Below the pieces are notes generated by a model. The model was given only the letters and a program-made list of their open reading frames with translations, was not told the DNA's origin and did no database searches. A stretch of 28,303 nucleotides of DNA, from the NCBI GenBank assembly GCA_958422985.1, contig CATZPY010000016.1:1-28303 (forward strand), written 5' to 3'. Below, piece by piece: positions 14,187 to 22,042 of this stretch. Source of the stretch: an uncultured Clostridium sp. Lineage in GTDB: Bacteria; Bacillota; Clostridia; TANB77; CAG-508. Within the stretch, counting starts at the first letter, position 1; each line of letters begins with the position of its first letter. The translations under genes were made by a program, and so were the position numbers.

Positions 14187-14919
14187 CGAATTAAAAGATA
14201 AAAAAATTGTTCACATATGCATAATACTTGGTATTATTGTGATGATTTTAATAATAGCAGGAATTATTATGCTAAGATATCAAGTAGAAGGAGAAACAAA
14301 TTTACCATTTGAATTATCTAAAATGATTGTTATAAGTACAGCAGAAAGCAAAGAAATAGATAAAGTAGATAATTTAAAATGGAATTTTAGTGTAAGTCAA
14401 TATAATGATATATATTTACAAATTGGTAAAAATGAAGAATACAAAAAAAATACTAATATTAAAAATATTACATTAGAAAATTTTAACGTAGAAAAAAATA
14501 ATAAAAAAGAAAATATAAAGTTATATAGAGCGAATTCAGAAGGAAAGATAGTTGAAGATGAAGCACATTTTGTAAACAATACATTAACATATAAAGGTGA
14601 TAAGGAAACTAAGTTAGATGAGCTAAAAATTTCTAATCAAGGTGGAATAATTTTATTACGTTCAGTTAATGAAAATGTATGTGAAGTAAGAAATAACGAA
14701 GAAACAATTGTGCATGATGGAACATTACTTGCTAAAGGAAATGCTAATATAGAAGATCTAAAATATAAATTAAGTTTTGACATAATAATAGAAACAAACA
14801 AAGATATAAGATATAAAGGTACTATAAATATAGATTTACCAACAGGGAATGTCCAAACAGAAGGAAAAACGCAAATAGAAAAAACAGATTTTAGTGATGT
14901 AATATTTAAAAGAATGTAA
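14176..14919 (+). CDS. Membrane-anchored protein of unknown function, 247 aa
   Basis: Not recognised. It overlaps the end of tadA by 11 nt, so translation is probably coupled, with AGAGGTG inside tadA as ribosome site. Residues 12-33 form one strongly hydrophobic helix; the remaining 210 residues should lie outside the membrane. That part is rich in beta-forming stretches and polar residues (NLKWNFSVSQYNDIYLQIG, then IKNITLENFNVE, GGIILLRSVNENVCEV, KLSFDIIIETN), suggesting a beta-sandwich or fibrous extracellular domain. One Cys is present (Cys161 or near). The B. subtilis tadA-scr interval lacks such a gene, so it is lineage-specific. Confidence 0.75.
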   Translation: MKFSELKDKKIVHICIILGIIVMILIIAGIIMLRYQVEGETNLPFELSKMIVISTAESKEIDKVDNLKWNFSVSQYNDIYLQIGKNEEYKKNTNIKNITLENFNVEKNNKKENIKLYRANSEGKIVEDEAHFVNNTLTYKGDKETKLDELKISNQGGIILLRSVNENVCEVRNNEETIVHDGTLLAKGNANIEDLKYKLSFDIIIETNKDIRYKGTINIDLPTGNVQTEGKTQIEKTDFSDVIFKRM

Positions 14920-14925
14920 AATGTC

Positions 14926-14954
14926 TTGCTAAAAGTTTAAAAAACATATATAAT
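14926..14954 (+). promoter_or_regulatory. Sigma-A promoter of the SRP RNA
   Basis: TTGCTA (14926-14931), a 17-bp spacer and TATAAT (14949-14954), about 27 nt before the SRP RNA stem. Confidence 0.7.
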
Positions 14955-14981
14955 ATGAAAAGATATAAAATAAATTACAAT

Positions 14982-15101
14982 GTTTAGCCTTTGTATGGAG
15001 GGCAATCTCAATAAAAAGCTATGAACCTTGTCAGGTCCGGAAGGAAGCAGCAATAAGTAGTGTATTTATGTGGGAAATTGCTTTCCATAGAGAGGCTAAA
15101 C
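14982..15101 (+). ncRNA. ffs: Signal recognition particle RNA, small bacterial type
   Basis: The universally conserved domain IV core GTCAGGTCCGGAAGGAAGCAG with its GGAA tetraloop lies at about 15030-15050. The ends pair: GTTTAGCCT with AGGCTAAAC (14982-14990 with 15093-15101), and TATGGAGGGCAAT with ATTGCTTTCCATA inside. At about 120 nt there is no room for the Alu domain found in B. subtilis scRNA. It is the RNA of the SRP that targets membrane proteins with Ffh. No terminator separates it from dnaX, so the two may share a transcript that is processed. Exact ends are estimated from pairing. Confidence 0.93.
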
Positions 15102-15124
15102 TTAAATTAAAGGGAAGTGAAAAA

Positions 15125-16729
15125 ATGGCATATACAGCATTATACAGAAAATTTAGACCTTTAACTTTTGAAGAAATTGTAGGACAAGAACATATTACAA
15201 AAACACTAAAAAATCAATTAATGGCAGGAAGAGTAGGACATGCATATTTATTTAATGGCTGTAGAGGAACAGGAAAAACATCTGCAGCAAAAATATTAGC
15301 AAGAGCAGTTAACTGCTTAAATCCACAAGATGGGGAACCTTGCAATGAATGTGAAATATGTAAAGCGGCTATTTCTGGATCATTAACAGATATAGTAGAA
15401 ATGGATGCTGCTTCTAATAATAGTGTAGAAGATATAAGATTAATAAGAGATGAAGTAAACTTTTTACCAACACTTGCTAAATATAGAGTATATATAATAG
15501 ACGAGGTTCATATGTTATCTACAGGAGCTTTTAATGCGTTATTAAAGACATTAGAAGAACCTCCTGCACATGTAAAGTTTATTTTAGCAACAACAGAGCC
15601 ACAAAAATTACCAGCAACTATATTATCAAGATGTCAAAGATTTGACTTTAAAAAAATAGATTTAGAAAATATAGTGAAAAGATTAAAAATAGTTTGTAAT
15701 ACAAGCAATATAGATGCAGAAGAAAACGCTTTAAAAATTGTAGCTTCATTATCAGAAGGAGCAATGAGAGATGCACTAAGCATTTTAGAAAGATGTTTGC
15801 AAGATGGTGAAAACAAAATAACAGAAGATAAAGTTAAAGAATTGGTAGGTATACCAAAATTAAAATTTATAGAAGAAATTGTAGAAAGTATATTAAATAA
15901 AGATATAGATAATTGTTTAAAGACTTTAAAAGAAGTTATAAATGATGGGAAAGATCAAAATAACTTTTTGTGGGAAGTAATAAAATATGTAAAAGATGTT
16001 TTATTATATAAAGTAACTGAAGAAACAGGAATTTATAGTGAAGATGAAAAAGAAAAACTAAAAGAAATTGCTAACAAATGTAAAAAGGAAGAATTAGTAA
16101 ATTTAATATATGAATTATCAAATCTAGAAAATGATATAAAATGGTCTTCACAAAAAACAATAATGATAGAAGCAGGATTTATAAAATTATGTAGTAAACA
16201 AGATGTACATCAAGAATCTTCTGTAACATATGAAAGTAAAAATATAGCTAATAGCGAATTACAGGAATTACAAAGAAGATTATTTAAAATAGAAAGTTTT
16301 TTAAGTCAAGGTGGAAAAATAGCTAATAAGGAATCAAATACTACAAAGCAAAACAATATAGTAAAAAGTGTACCCAGGAAACCACTAACAAAAGAAGAAC
16401 TAAAAAGTAATGCTTTTTGGAAAGACATTATAACTAAATTTAAAAATGAAGGTAAAATGGGACTATATACAAATTTATTAAATACAACAATTTCAGAAAT
16501 AAATGATATGACAATCGGGATAAATTTTGTAAATAATTTAAAACCATTGGCTAAAGAAATTTTAGAAAGACCTGAAAATATGCAAGCTATAGCTAAAGAG
16601 ATATCTATAGCATATGGAAAAGAAATGAGAGTTAAACTAATAGATAATAATGAAGATGTTGGTTTGCAGAAATCTGAACTAGAAAATTTAGTAGAAAGTT
16701 TAGATATTCCAATAGATATAATAGAATAA
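15125..16729 (+). CDS. dnaX: DNA polymerase III subunit gamma/tau
   Basis: A 534-aa clamp-loader ATPase. The start is ATG 15125 (MAYTALYRKFRP, the conserved N-terminus), with AAAGGGAAG upstream; an in-frame extension to 15068 would run into the SRP RNA. The Walker A is GCRGTGKT (45-52), the zinc-binding Cys are 64, 73, 76 and 79, the Walker B is IIDEVHML, and the sensor is LSRCQRF. Domain III and a C-terminal tau-like region with a Lys/Asn-rich linker follow. It loads the beta sliding clamp in the Pol III holoenzyme. ebfC, recR and truA follow on the same strand with tight spacing. Confidence 0.97.
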   Translation: MAYTALYRKFRPLTFEEIVGQEHITKTLKNQLMAGRVGHAYLFNGCRGTGKTSAAKILARAVNCLNPQDGEPCNECEICKAAISGSLTDIVEMDAASNNSVEDIRLIRDEVNFLPTLAKYRVYIIDEVHMLSTGAFNALLKTLEEPPAHVKFILATTEPQKLPATILSRCQRFDFKKIDLENIVKRLKIVCNTSNIDAEENALKIVASLSEGAMRDALSILERCLQDGENKITEDKVKELVGIPKLKFIEEIVESILNKDIDNCLKTLKEVINDGKDQNNFLWEVIKYVKDVLLYKVTEETGIYSEDEKEKLKEIANKCKKEELVNLIYELSNLENDIKWSSQKTIMIEAGFIKLCSKQDVHQESSVTYESKNIANSELQELQRRLFKIESFLSQGGKIANKESNTTKQNNIVKSVPRKPLTKEELKSNAFWKDIITKFKNEGKMGLYTNLLNTTISEINDMTIGINFVNNLKPLAKEILERPENMQAIAKEISIAYGKEMRVKLIDNNEDVGLQKSELENLVESLDIPIDIIE

Positions 16730-16747
16730 AATTAGGAGGTATATAAT

Positions 16748-17092
16748 ATGGCAAGACGTGGAGGATTCCCAGGAGGAATGGGAGGATTCGGAGGAATGAA
16801 TCTAAATAATTTAATGAAAGAAGCAAAAAAGATGCAAGCAGATTTAGAAAAAACACAAACAGAAATAGCATCTAAGGATTTTGAAAGTACAGCAGGTGGC
16901 GGAGCAATAACAGTAAAAGTAAGTGGAAAAAAAGTTATAAAAGAAATAAAGTTAAATAAAGATATAGTAGATCCAGATGATGTAGAAATGTTACAAGATT
17001 TAATAATTACATGTGTAAATGATGCTTTAAGTAAAGTTGATAGTGCAACAGAGCAACAAATGGGCAAATTTAACATACCTGGATTAATGTAA
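16748..17092 (+). CDS. ebfC: YbaB/EbfC-family nucleoid-associated protein
   Basis: A 114-aa protein starting behind GGAGGT. A Gly/Met/Phe-rich N-terminal tail (residues 2-16) precedes the family core: MNLNNLMKEAKKMQADLEKTQTEI, then AGGGAITVKVSGKKVIKEIKL and LQDLIITCVNDALSKV. Family members are small dimers that bind DNA without strict sequence preference. The gene is nearly always between dnaX and recR, as here (YaaK in B. subtilis). The C-terminus keeps the usual GKFNIPGLM type ending. Confidence 0.93.
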   Translation: MARRGGFPGGMGGFGGMNLNNLMKEAKKMQADLEKTQTEIASKDFESTAGGGAITVKVSGKKVIKEIKLNKDIVDPDDVEMLQDLIITCVNDALSKVDSATEQQMGKFNIPGLM

Positions 17093-17101
17093 GGAGAAAA
17101 A

Positions 17102-17701
17102 ATGTCAATATATTCACCATCAATAGAAAAATTAATAGAAAGTTTTGAACGATTACCTAGTATTGGAAACAAAACAGCAACAAGGCTTGCTTTTTATATG
17201 TTAAATTGCAGTGATGAAGTTGCTGAAGAGTTTGTAAAATCAATTCAAGAAGCAAGAAGAAATTTAAAATACTGCTCAGTTTGTTTTAACATTTCAGATA
17301 CGGATCCATGTATGATATGTGGTAATCCTAGAAGAGATAATTCTATTATTTGCGTAGTAGAAGATGTTAAAGATATTATCGCAATGGAAAAAACACATGA
17401 ATATAAAGGAGTGTATCATGTTCTACATGGTTCTATTTCACCAATGAATGGAGTTGGTCCAGATGATATAAAAATAAAAGAGCTTTTAACAAGATTACAA
17501 TCAGGCGAAGTAAAAGAAGTAATTTTGGCAACAAATCCAAGAGTAGAAGGTGAAGCAACAGCAATGTACTTATCTAAATTAATAAAACCATTGGGAATTA
17601 AAGTAACAAGAATTGCAAGAGGAATTCCAATTGGTGGAGATTTAGAATATACAGATGAAATTACATTATTACAAGCTCTAGAAGGACGTATGGAAATATG
17701 A
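17102..17701 (+). CDS. recR: Recombination mediator RecR
   Basis: A 199-aa protein with all RecR parts: the helix-hairpin-helix segment RLPSIGNKTATRLAFYML, the C4 zinc finger with Cys58, Cys61, Cys70 and Cys73, the Toprim domain starting ICVVEDVKDI, and the C-terminal GIPIGGDLEYTDEITLLQALEGR Walker-like segment. RecR acts with RecO to load RecA on SSB-coated gapped DNA. Its stop codon overlaps the truA start (ATGA at 17698-17701). Confidence 0.97.
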   Translation: MSIYSPSIEKLIESFERLPSIGNKTATRLAFYMLNCSDEVAEEFVKSIQEARRNLKYCSVCFNISDTDPCMICGNPRRDNSIICVVEDVKDIIAMEKTHEYKGVYHVLHGSISPMNGVGPDDIKIKELLTRLQSGEVKEVILATNPRVEGEATAMYLSKLIKPLGIKVTRIARGIPIGGDLEYTDEITLLQALEGRMEI

Positions 17702-18435
17702 GAAATATAAAACTAACAATTGAATATGATGGAAAAGAATTTAATGGTTGGCAAAAACAACCAAATAAGTTAAATATTCAAGGAAATATAGAAAAAGTGA
17801 TTTCAGAAATAACAAAAGAAGAAATAGAACTTATAGGTTCTGGAAGAACAGATGCAGGAGTTCACGCAATAGGCCAAGTAGCTAATTTTAAAACGAATTC
17901 TAATATTCCAATAGAAAAATTTGCAATTGCTATAAATTCTAGATTAAAGAAATCTATAATTATAAAACAAGCAGAAGAAGTTCCGGAAAGGTTCCATAGT
18001 AGGTATAACTGTAAGAAAAAAACATATAGATATATAATAAATAATTCCGAAACAGGAAGTGCTATTTATAGAAATTTAGAATATAATATAAAGATGCCAC
18101 TTAATGTAGAAAATATGAAAAAAGCATCAAAGTATTTTGAAGGAGAGCATGATTTTTCAGCATTTAAAGCAAGTGGTACTAGTAGTAAGAGTAGTATAAG
18201 AACTATATATTCAGCAAATGTAAAAAAAGAAAATGAAAGAATAACAATAGAACTTACTGGAAATGGATTTTTATATAATATGGTAAGAATAATATCTGGA
18301 ACATTAGTGGAAGTAGGATTAGGGAAAATTAAACCAGAAGAAATAAAAAATATAATAGAATCAAAGAATAGACAAATGGCAGGAAAAACATTGCCACCAT
18401 ATGGATTATATTTAGTGGAAGTTAACTATAATTAG
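17698..18435 (+). CDS. truA: tRNA pseudouridine(38-40) synthase TruA
   Basis: A 245-aa enzyme with the TruA signatures: NIKLTIEYDGKEFNGWQKQ at the start, the catalytic Asp52 in SGRTDAGVHA, RFHSRYNCKKKTYRY, FEGEHDFSAFKASG and GNGFLYNMVRIISGTL. It isomerises uridines 38-40 of the tRNA anticodon stem. The start overlaps the recR stop by 4 nt, so it is translationally coupled. In B. subtilis truA is in another operon; here it joins dnaX-recR. Confidence 0.96.
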   Translation: MRNIKLTIEYDGKEFNGWQKQPNKLNIQGNIEKVISEITKEEIELIGSGRTDAGVHAIGQVANFKTNSNIPIEKFAIAINSRLKKSIIIKQAEEVPERFHSRYNCKKKTYRYIINNSETGSAIYRNLEYNIKMPLNVENMKKASKYFEGEHDFSAFKASGTSSKSSIRTIYSANVKKENERITIELTGNGFLYNMVRIISGTLVEVGLGKIKPEEIKNIIESKNRQMAGKTLPPYGLYLVEVNYN

Positions 18436-18476
18436 TAGCAAAAAAATAAAACATTCATAATATATATAAAGGGCAA

Positions 18477-18514
18477 GGAGAAAAATTCTCCACACATAAC
18501 TTCTAAAAAGAAGT
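18477..18514 (+). promoter_or_regulatory. Two small hairpins in the leader of the Cys-rich membrane gene
   Basis: GGAGAA/TTCTCC (18477-18482 with 18486-18491) and ACTTCT/AGAAGT (18499-18504 with 18509-18514); the second ends directly at the putative ATG 18515. The only AAGGAG of the area is inside the first hairpin, 30 nt from the ATG. Role unknown. Confidence 0.3.
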
Positions 18515-18919
18515 ATGAAAGGATTGAAATGTATTATGAATGTTTTATTAATATTTTTTGCAATACCACTTGCTGTAATAGTAATATCTATAGCGTTAGA
18601 AAAGCTTTTAGATTGCCCAGTACTTGTTTCAGCCATTATATTTTCTATATTATTATTAATTGCAGTTAATTTTTCTAGCACAATATTTTTTATTTTAACA
18701 GTGATATATGCAATAATATCTTTTGTATCTGCATGGTTTTGCAAATATTTTTGTAAATTTTTATGCAATTTAAGGAAATGCAATAATAATTGTAATAATG
18801 AAGAAAATAATAGAACATTAACTGTGAATGGAAGAGTAAAAGTTTTAGACTCTAACAATAATAATCAAAATAATCAAAATACATCTGGAACATTTTGTGG
18901 ATGTTATAAAAGAAGATAA
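18515..18919 (+). CDS. Cys-rich small membrane protein, unknown function, 134 aa
   Basis: Not recognised. Residues 8-29 and 36-73 hold two or three membrane helices. They are followed by a Cys-rich basic stretch with Cys76, 80, 84, 89 and 93 (spacing mostly four), an Asn-rich linker and a tail ending CGCYKRR. Nine Cys in 134 residues is far above the average for this window. The regular Cys spacing would align them on one face of a helix near the membrane. The start is uncertain: ATG 18515 has only AGAAG before it, while in-frame ATG 18536 has AAAGGA 12 nt upstream. It precedes rqcP by 14 nt and may share its message. Confidence 0.6.
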   Translation: MKGLKCIMNVLLIFFAIPLAVIVISIALEKLLDCPVLVSAIIFSILLLIAVNFSSTIFFILTVIYAIISFVSAWFCKYFCKFLCNLRKCNNNCNNEENNRTLTVNGRVKVLDSNNNNQNNQNTSGTFCGCYKRR

Positions 18920-18933
18920 ATAAGGAGTTTTTT

Positions 18934-19170
18934 ATGAGAATAGACAAATTTTTAAAAGTAGCAAGAGTTATAAAAAGAAGAACAATAGCAAATGAAATGG
19001 CAGATAAAGGCAGAATATTTGTAAATGAGAAACAAGTAAAACCTAGTTATGAAGTAAAAATAGGGGATATAGTTGAAATAAAATTTGGAGAGAAAATGTC
19101 TAGATTTAAAATTATAGAAATTCCAAAAATTCAAGGAAAAAATATGCCGGAGATGATAGAATTATTATAA
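18934..19170 (+). CDS. rqcP: RNA-binding S4-domain protein RqcP (YabO-like)
   Basis: A 78-aa protein nearly all S4 domain: MRIDKFLKVARVIKRRTIANEMADKGRIFVNEKQVKPSYEV, very similar to B. subtilis RqcP (86 aa). With RqcH it adds C-terminal Ala tails to nascent chains on stalled 50S subunits. The ribosome site is AAGGAG. The stop codon is at 19168-19170, directly abutting the stop of the convergent XRE gene, with no intergenic base. Confidence 0.9.
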   Translation: MRIDKFLKVARVIKRRTIANEMADKGRIFVNEKQVKPSYEVKIGDIVEIKFGEKMSRFKIIEIPKIQGKNMPEMIELL

Positions 19171-19500
19171 TTAATTCTCATCTTCGGCTATTGTTTTGGC
19201 TATATTATAAATAAGTCTTTGCTTTTCAGGAGAACATTTTTCTAAAAGCTTTTTAAAATCTTCTTCCAAATATGATTCGGAATTTTCAGAACTTCCAGAT
19301 AAGATATATCCTTCAGAAATATCTAATAATTCACAAACTTGTGTTAGTCTGTTTAAATTTAAATGGGAATGCCCACGTTCTACCCTACTTAAAAAAGCTA
19401 TAGAGACGTCTATTTTTTCAGCTAAATCTTCTTGAGTCATATTTTTTGCAAGCCTAGCTCTTTTTAATCGTTCTCCAATTATAGAATAATCTAAAGCCAT
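19171..19500 (-). CDS. XRE-family HTH regulator, 109 aa
   Basis: The N-terminal HTH_3 domain runs from about residue 8 to 64: IGERLKRARLAKNMTQEDLAEKIDVSIAFLSRVERGHSHLN, with the HTH in MTQEDLAEKIDVSIAFLSRVE. The C-terminal 45 residues (SYLEEDFKKLLEKCSPEKQRLIYNIAKTIAEDE) are helical, typical of small dimeric regulators. GGAGG precedes the ATG. A 13-bp palindrome (19534-19546) overlaps its own upstream region, which suggests autoregulation. It is divergent from pflB and could also act there. Targets are unknown. Confidence 0.85.
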   Translation of the reverse strand: MALDYSIIGERLKRARLAKNMTQEDLAEKIDVSIAFLSRVERGHSHLNLNRLTQVCELLDISEGYILSGSSENSESYLEEDFKKLLEKCSPEKQRLIYNIAKTIAEDEN

Positions 19501-19533
19501 TATGCTCCTCCTAATAATTTAATAAAGTTAATA

Positions 19534-19546
19534 TAGCATTTTGCTA
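19534..19546. promoter_or_regulatory. Palindrome TAGCATTTTGCTA upstream of the XRE gene
   Basis: Perfect 5-bp arms with a 3-nt centre, about 34 nt before the XRE start codon and near the likely -10 (TATATT on the minus strand at 19533-19528). A candidate operator for autoregulation. Confidence 0.35.
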
Positions 19547-19645
19547 AACAAGCTGGAAGAAACTGAATAGTAAATATTAACTGATAAATTGATAATATTT
19601 TTCCAAAAATACCAACAAATTATTCCTAAATTTTATAAAAAATTA

Positions 19646-19674
19646 TTGATAACTATTATCACTTATGTTATGAT
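19646..19674 (+). promoter_or_regulatory. Sigma-A promoter of pflB with overlapping palindrome
   Basis: TTGATA (19646-19651), a 17-bp spacer and TATGAT (19669-19674). The palindrome TGATAACTATTATCA (19647-19661) covers the -35, where a repressor would block RNA polymerase. Confidence 0.65.
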
Positions 19675-19719
19675 GATAGAAGAGTCTAAAAAAGGCAAAA
19701 ATATATCAGGAGGTATGTT

Positions 19720-21963
19720 ATGAAATTCAAACAATGGGAAGGTTTTAAAAAAGAAGGGGAATGGACTAAAGAGATTGACGTAAGAGGTTTTATTCAAGCA
19801 AACTATATTCCATATGAAGGTGATGAAAGCTTTTTAAAAGGGGTTTCAGATAAGTCAAAAAAATTGTGGGACAAAGTATTAGACTTATATAAAGAAGAAA
19901 GAGAAAAAGGAGTTTTAGACGTAGATTGTAAAACACCTTCTAGAATAGATGCTTATGGAGCAGGTTATATAGATAAAAATTTAGAAGAAATTGTAGGACT
20001 TCAAACAGATGCACCATTAAAAAGATCTATTATGCCAAATGGAGGTATTAGAATAGTAGAGAAATCTGCTGAAAGCTATGGGTATAAAGTTGATGATGAA
20101 GTAGAATATATTTATCATAACTTAAGAAAAACTCATAATGATGGTGTATTCCAAGTATATACAAAAGATATTAGAGCAGCAAGAAGTTCACACTTATTAA
20201 CAGGACTTCCAGATGGATATGGAAGAGGAAGAATAATTGGAGATTATAGAAGAGTTGCATTATATGGAGTAGATGCACTAATTGAAGATAAAAAATTATT
20301 ATTAGAAACATCATTAGATACAGATGAATTTACAGAAGAAATAATTAGACAAAGAGAAGAAGTTTCTGACCAAATAAAAGCATTAAATCAATTAAAAGAA
20401 ATGGCTAAATCTTACGGTTTTGATATATCTGAGCCAGCATCAAATGCTAAAGAGGCTATACAATGGTTATATTTTGCATATTTAGCAGCAATAAAAGACC
20501 AAAATGGTGCAGCGATGAGTTTAGGAAGAACATCAACATTCCTAGATATATATATTGAAAGAGATCTAGAAAGAGGAATTATAACAGAAGAAGAAGCACA
20601 ATCATTAATGGATCAATTTATAATAAAATTAAGAATGGTTAGATTCTTAAGAGCACCAGAGTATAATGAATTATTTAGTGGAGATCCAGTATGGGTAACA
20701 GAAAGTATAGGTGGTATGGGAATAGATGGAAGAACTTTAGTTACAAAAAATTCTTACAGAGTATTACATACATTAGAAAATTTAGGTGCAGCTCCAGAGC
20801 CAAATCTAACTGTATTATGGTCTAAATACTTGCCAGAAGCATTCAAAAAATATTGTGCAAAAATCTCAATAGATACATCTTCTATTCAATACGAGAATGA
20901 TGATTTAATGAGGATAACATTAGGCGATGACTATGGTATTGCATGTTGTGTTTCTGCAATGAAAATAGGAAAACAAATGCAATTCTTTGGAGCTAGAGCA
21001 AATTTAGCTAAAACTTTATTATATGCAATAAATGGAGGAAGAGATGAAAAATCTGGAAAACAAATTACACCTAAATTTGCACCAATAACTTCAGAATACT
21101 TAGACTATAATGAAGTTATGGAAAAATTTGATCAAATGATGGATTATGTTGCTAAAATATACATTAAGGCTTTAAATGCAATTCATTATATGCATGATAA
21201 ATATTCATATGAAGCTTTGGAAATGGCATTACATGATAGAGAAGAAGACATATTAAGAACTATGGCTTGTGGTATTGCTGGTTTATCTGTTGTTGCAGAT
21301 TCACTTTCTGCTATAAAATATGCAAAAGTAAGAGTAATAAGAGATGAAACAGGACTTGCAGTTGACTACGAAGTAGAAGGAGATTTCCCTAAATATGGAA
21401 ATGATGATGACAGAGTAGATGATATTGCTGTTGAATTAGTAAAAACATTCCAAAGAAAATTACAAAGACATATAACATATAGAAATTCTAAACATACATT
21501 ATCAATATTAACAATTACATCAAATGTTGTTTATGGTAAAGCAACAGGAAATACACCAGATGGAAGAAGAGCAGGAGAACCATTTGGACCGGGTGCAAAC
21601 CCATTACATGGAAGAGATACAAATGGAGCGCTAGCTTCTATGAATACAATTGCAAAATTACCATACGAATATTCTGAAGATGGTATATCTTATACTTTTG
21701 CAATAACTCCAGGAACATTAGGTAAGGACAGAGAAACACAAATTAATAATATGGCAAGAATGCTAGAAGGATATTTTGTAAAAACAGGTCATCATATCAA
21801 TGTTAATGTTTTCGATAGAGCATTATTAGAAGATGCTATGGAACATCCAGAAAAATATCCACAATTAACAGTTCGTGTATCTGGATATGCTGTAAACTTT
21901 ATAAAACTTACAAGAGAACAACAATTAGATGTAATAAACAGAACAATTCATGAAAGAGTATAA
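19720..21963 (+). CDS. pflB: Pyruvate formate-lyase (formate C-acetyltransferase)
   Basis: A 747-aa glycyl-radical enzyme of full length. The paired catalytic Cys409-Cys410 lie in GIACCVSAM, and the radical Gly722 in RVSGYAVNF. Other conserved stretches are DGYGRGRIIGDYRRVALYG, NTPDGRRAGEPFGPGANP and the GHHINVNVFD segment. It cleaves pyruvate plus CoA to acetyl-CoA and formate under anaerobic conditions. AGGAGG precedes the ATG, and the -35 of its promoter lies in a palindrome. Arg codons are almost all AGA and the composition is native. pflA follows after a hairpin. Confidence 0.98.
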   Translation: MKFKQWEGFKKEGEWTKEIDVRGFIQANYIPYEGDESFLKGVSDKSKKLWDKVLDLYKEEREKGVLDVDCKTPSRIDAYGAGYIDKNLEEIVGLQTDAPLKRSIMPNGGIRIVEKSAESYGYKVDDEVEYIYHNLRKTHNDGVFQVYTKDIRAARSSHLLTGLPDGYGRGRIIGDYRRVALYGVDALIEDKKLLLETSLDTDEFTEEIIRQREEVSDQIKALNQLKEMAKSYGFDISEPASNAKEAIQWLYFAYLAAIKDQNGAAMSLGRTSTFLDIYIERDLERGIITEEEAQSLMDQFIIKLRMVRFLRAPEYNELFSGDPVWVTESIGGMGIDGRTLVTKNSYRVLHTLENLGAAPEPNLTVLWSKYLPEAFKKYCAKISIDTSSIQYENDDLMRITLGDDYGIACCVSAMKIGKQMQFFGARANLAKTLLYAINGGRDEKSGKQITPKFAPITSEYLDYNEVMEKFDQMMDYVAKIYIKALNAIHYMHDKYSYEALEMALHDREEDILRTMACGIAGLSVVADSLSAIKYAKVRVIRDETGLAVDYEVEGDFPKYGNDDDRVDDIAVELVKTFQRKLQRHITYRNSKHTLSILTITSNVVYGKATGNTPDGRRAGEPFGPGANPLHGRDTNGALASMNTIAKLPYEYSEDGISYTFAITPGTLGKDRETQINNMARMLEGYFVKTGHHINVNVFDRALLEDAMEHPEKYPQLTVRVSGYAVNFIKLTREQQLDVINRTIHERV

Positions 21964-21974
21964 TAAAAAATAAA

Positions 21975-22010
21975 GGGATTTAGGACGACATTGTTCCTTA
22001 AATCCCATTT
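21975..22010 (+). terminator. Hairpin between pflB and pflA
   Basis: GGGATTTAGG pairs with CCTTAAATCCC (21975-21984 with 21996-22006, one bulged A), followed by ATTTTA. The T run is weak; it may attenuate so that less pflA than pflB is made. Confidence 0.6.
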
Positions 22011-22042
22011 TACTGCATAAATGTATTGAAATTGGAGGAGAT

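Noticed and set aside
15068..15124. In-frame N-terminal extension of DnaX
   Set aside because: It lies largely in the SRP RNA 3' arm; the conserved DnaX N-terminus MAYTALYRKFRP starts at 15125 with a ribosome site.
16732..17172. 146-codon minus-strand frame over ebfC
   Set aside because: Shadow of ebfC, which has clear family motifs, a ribosome site and conserved order with dnaX and recR.
18412..18858. 148-codon minus-strand frame over the Cys-rich membrane gene
   Set aside because: It overlaps the end of truA, lacks a ribosome site, and the plus frame fits the operon direction better, though the plus gene is itself unrecognised.
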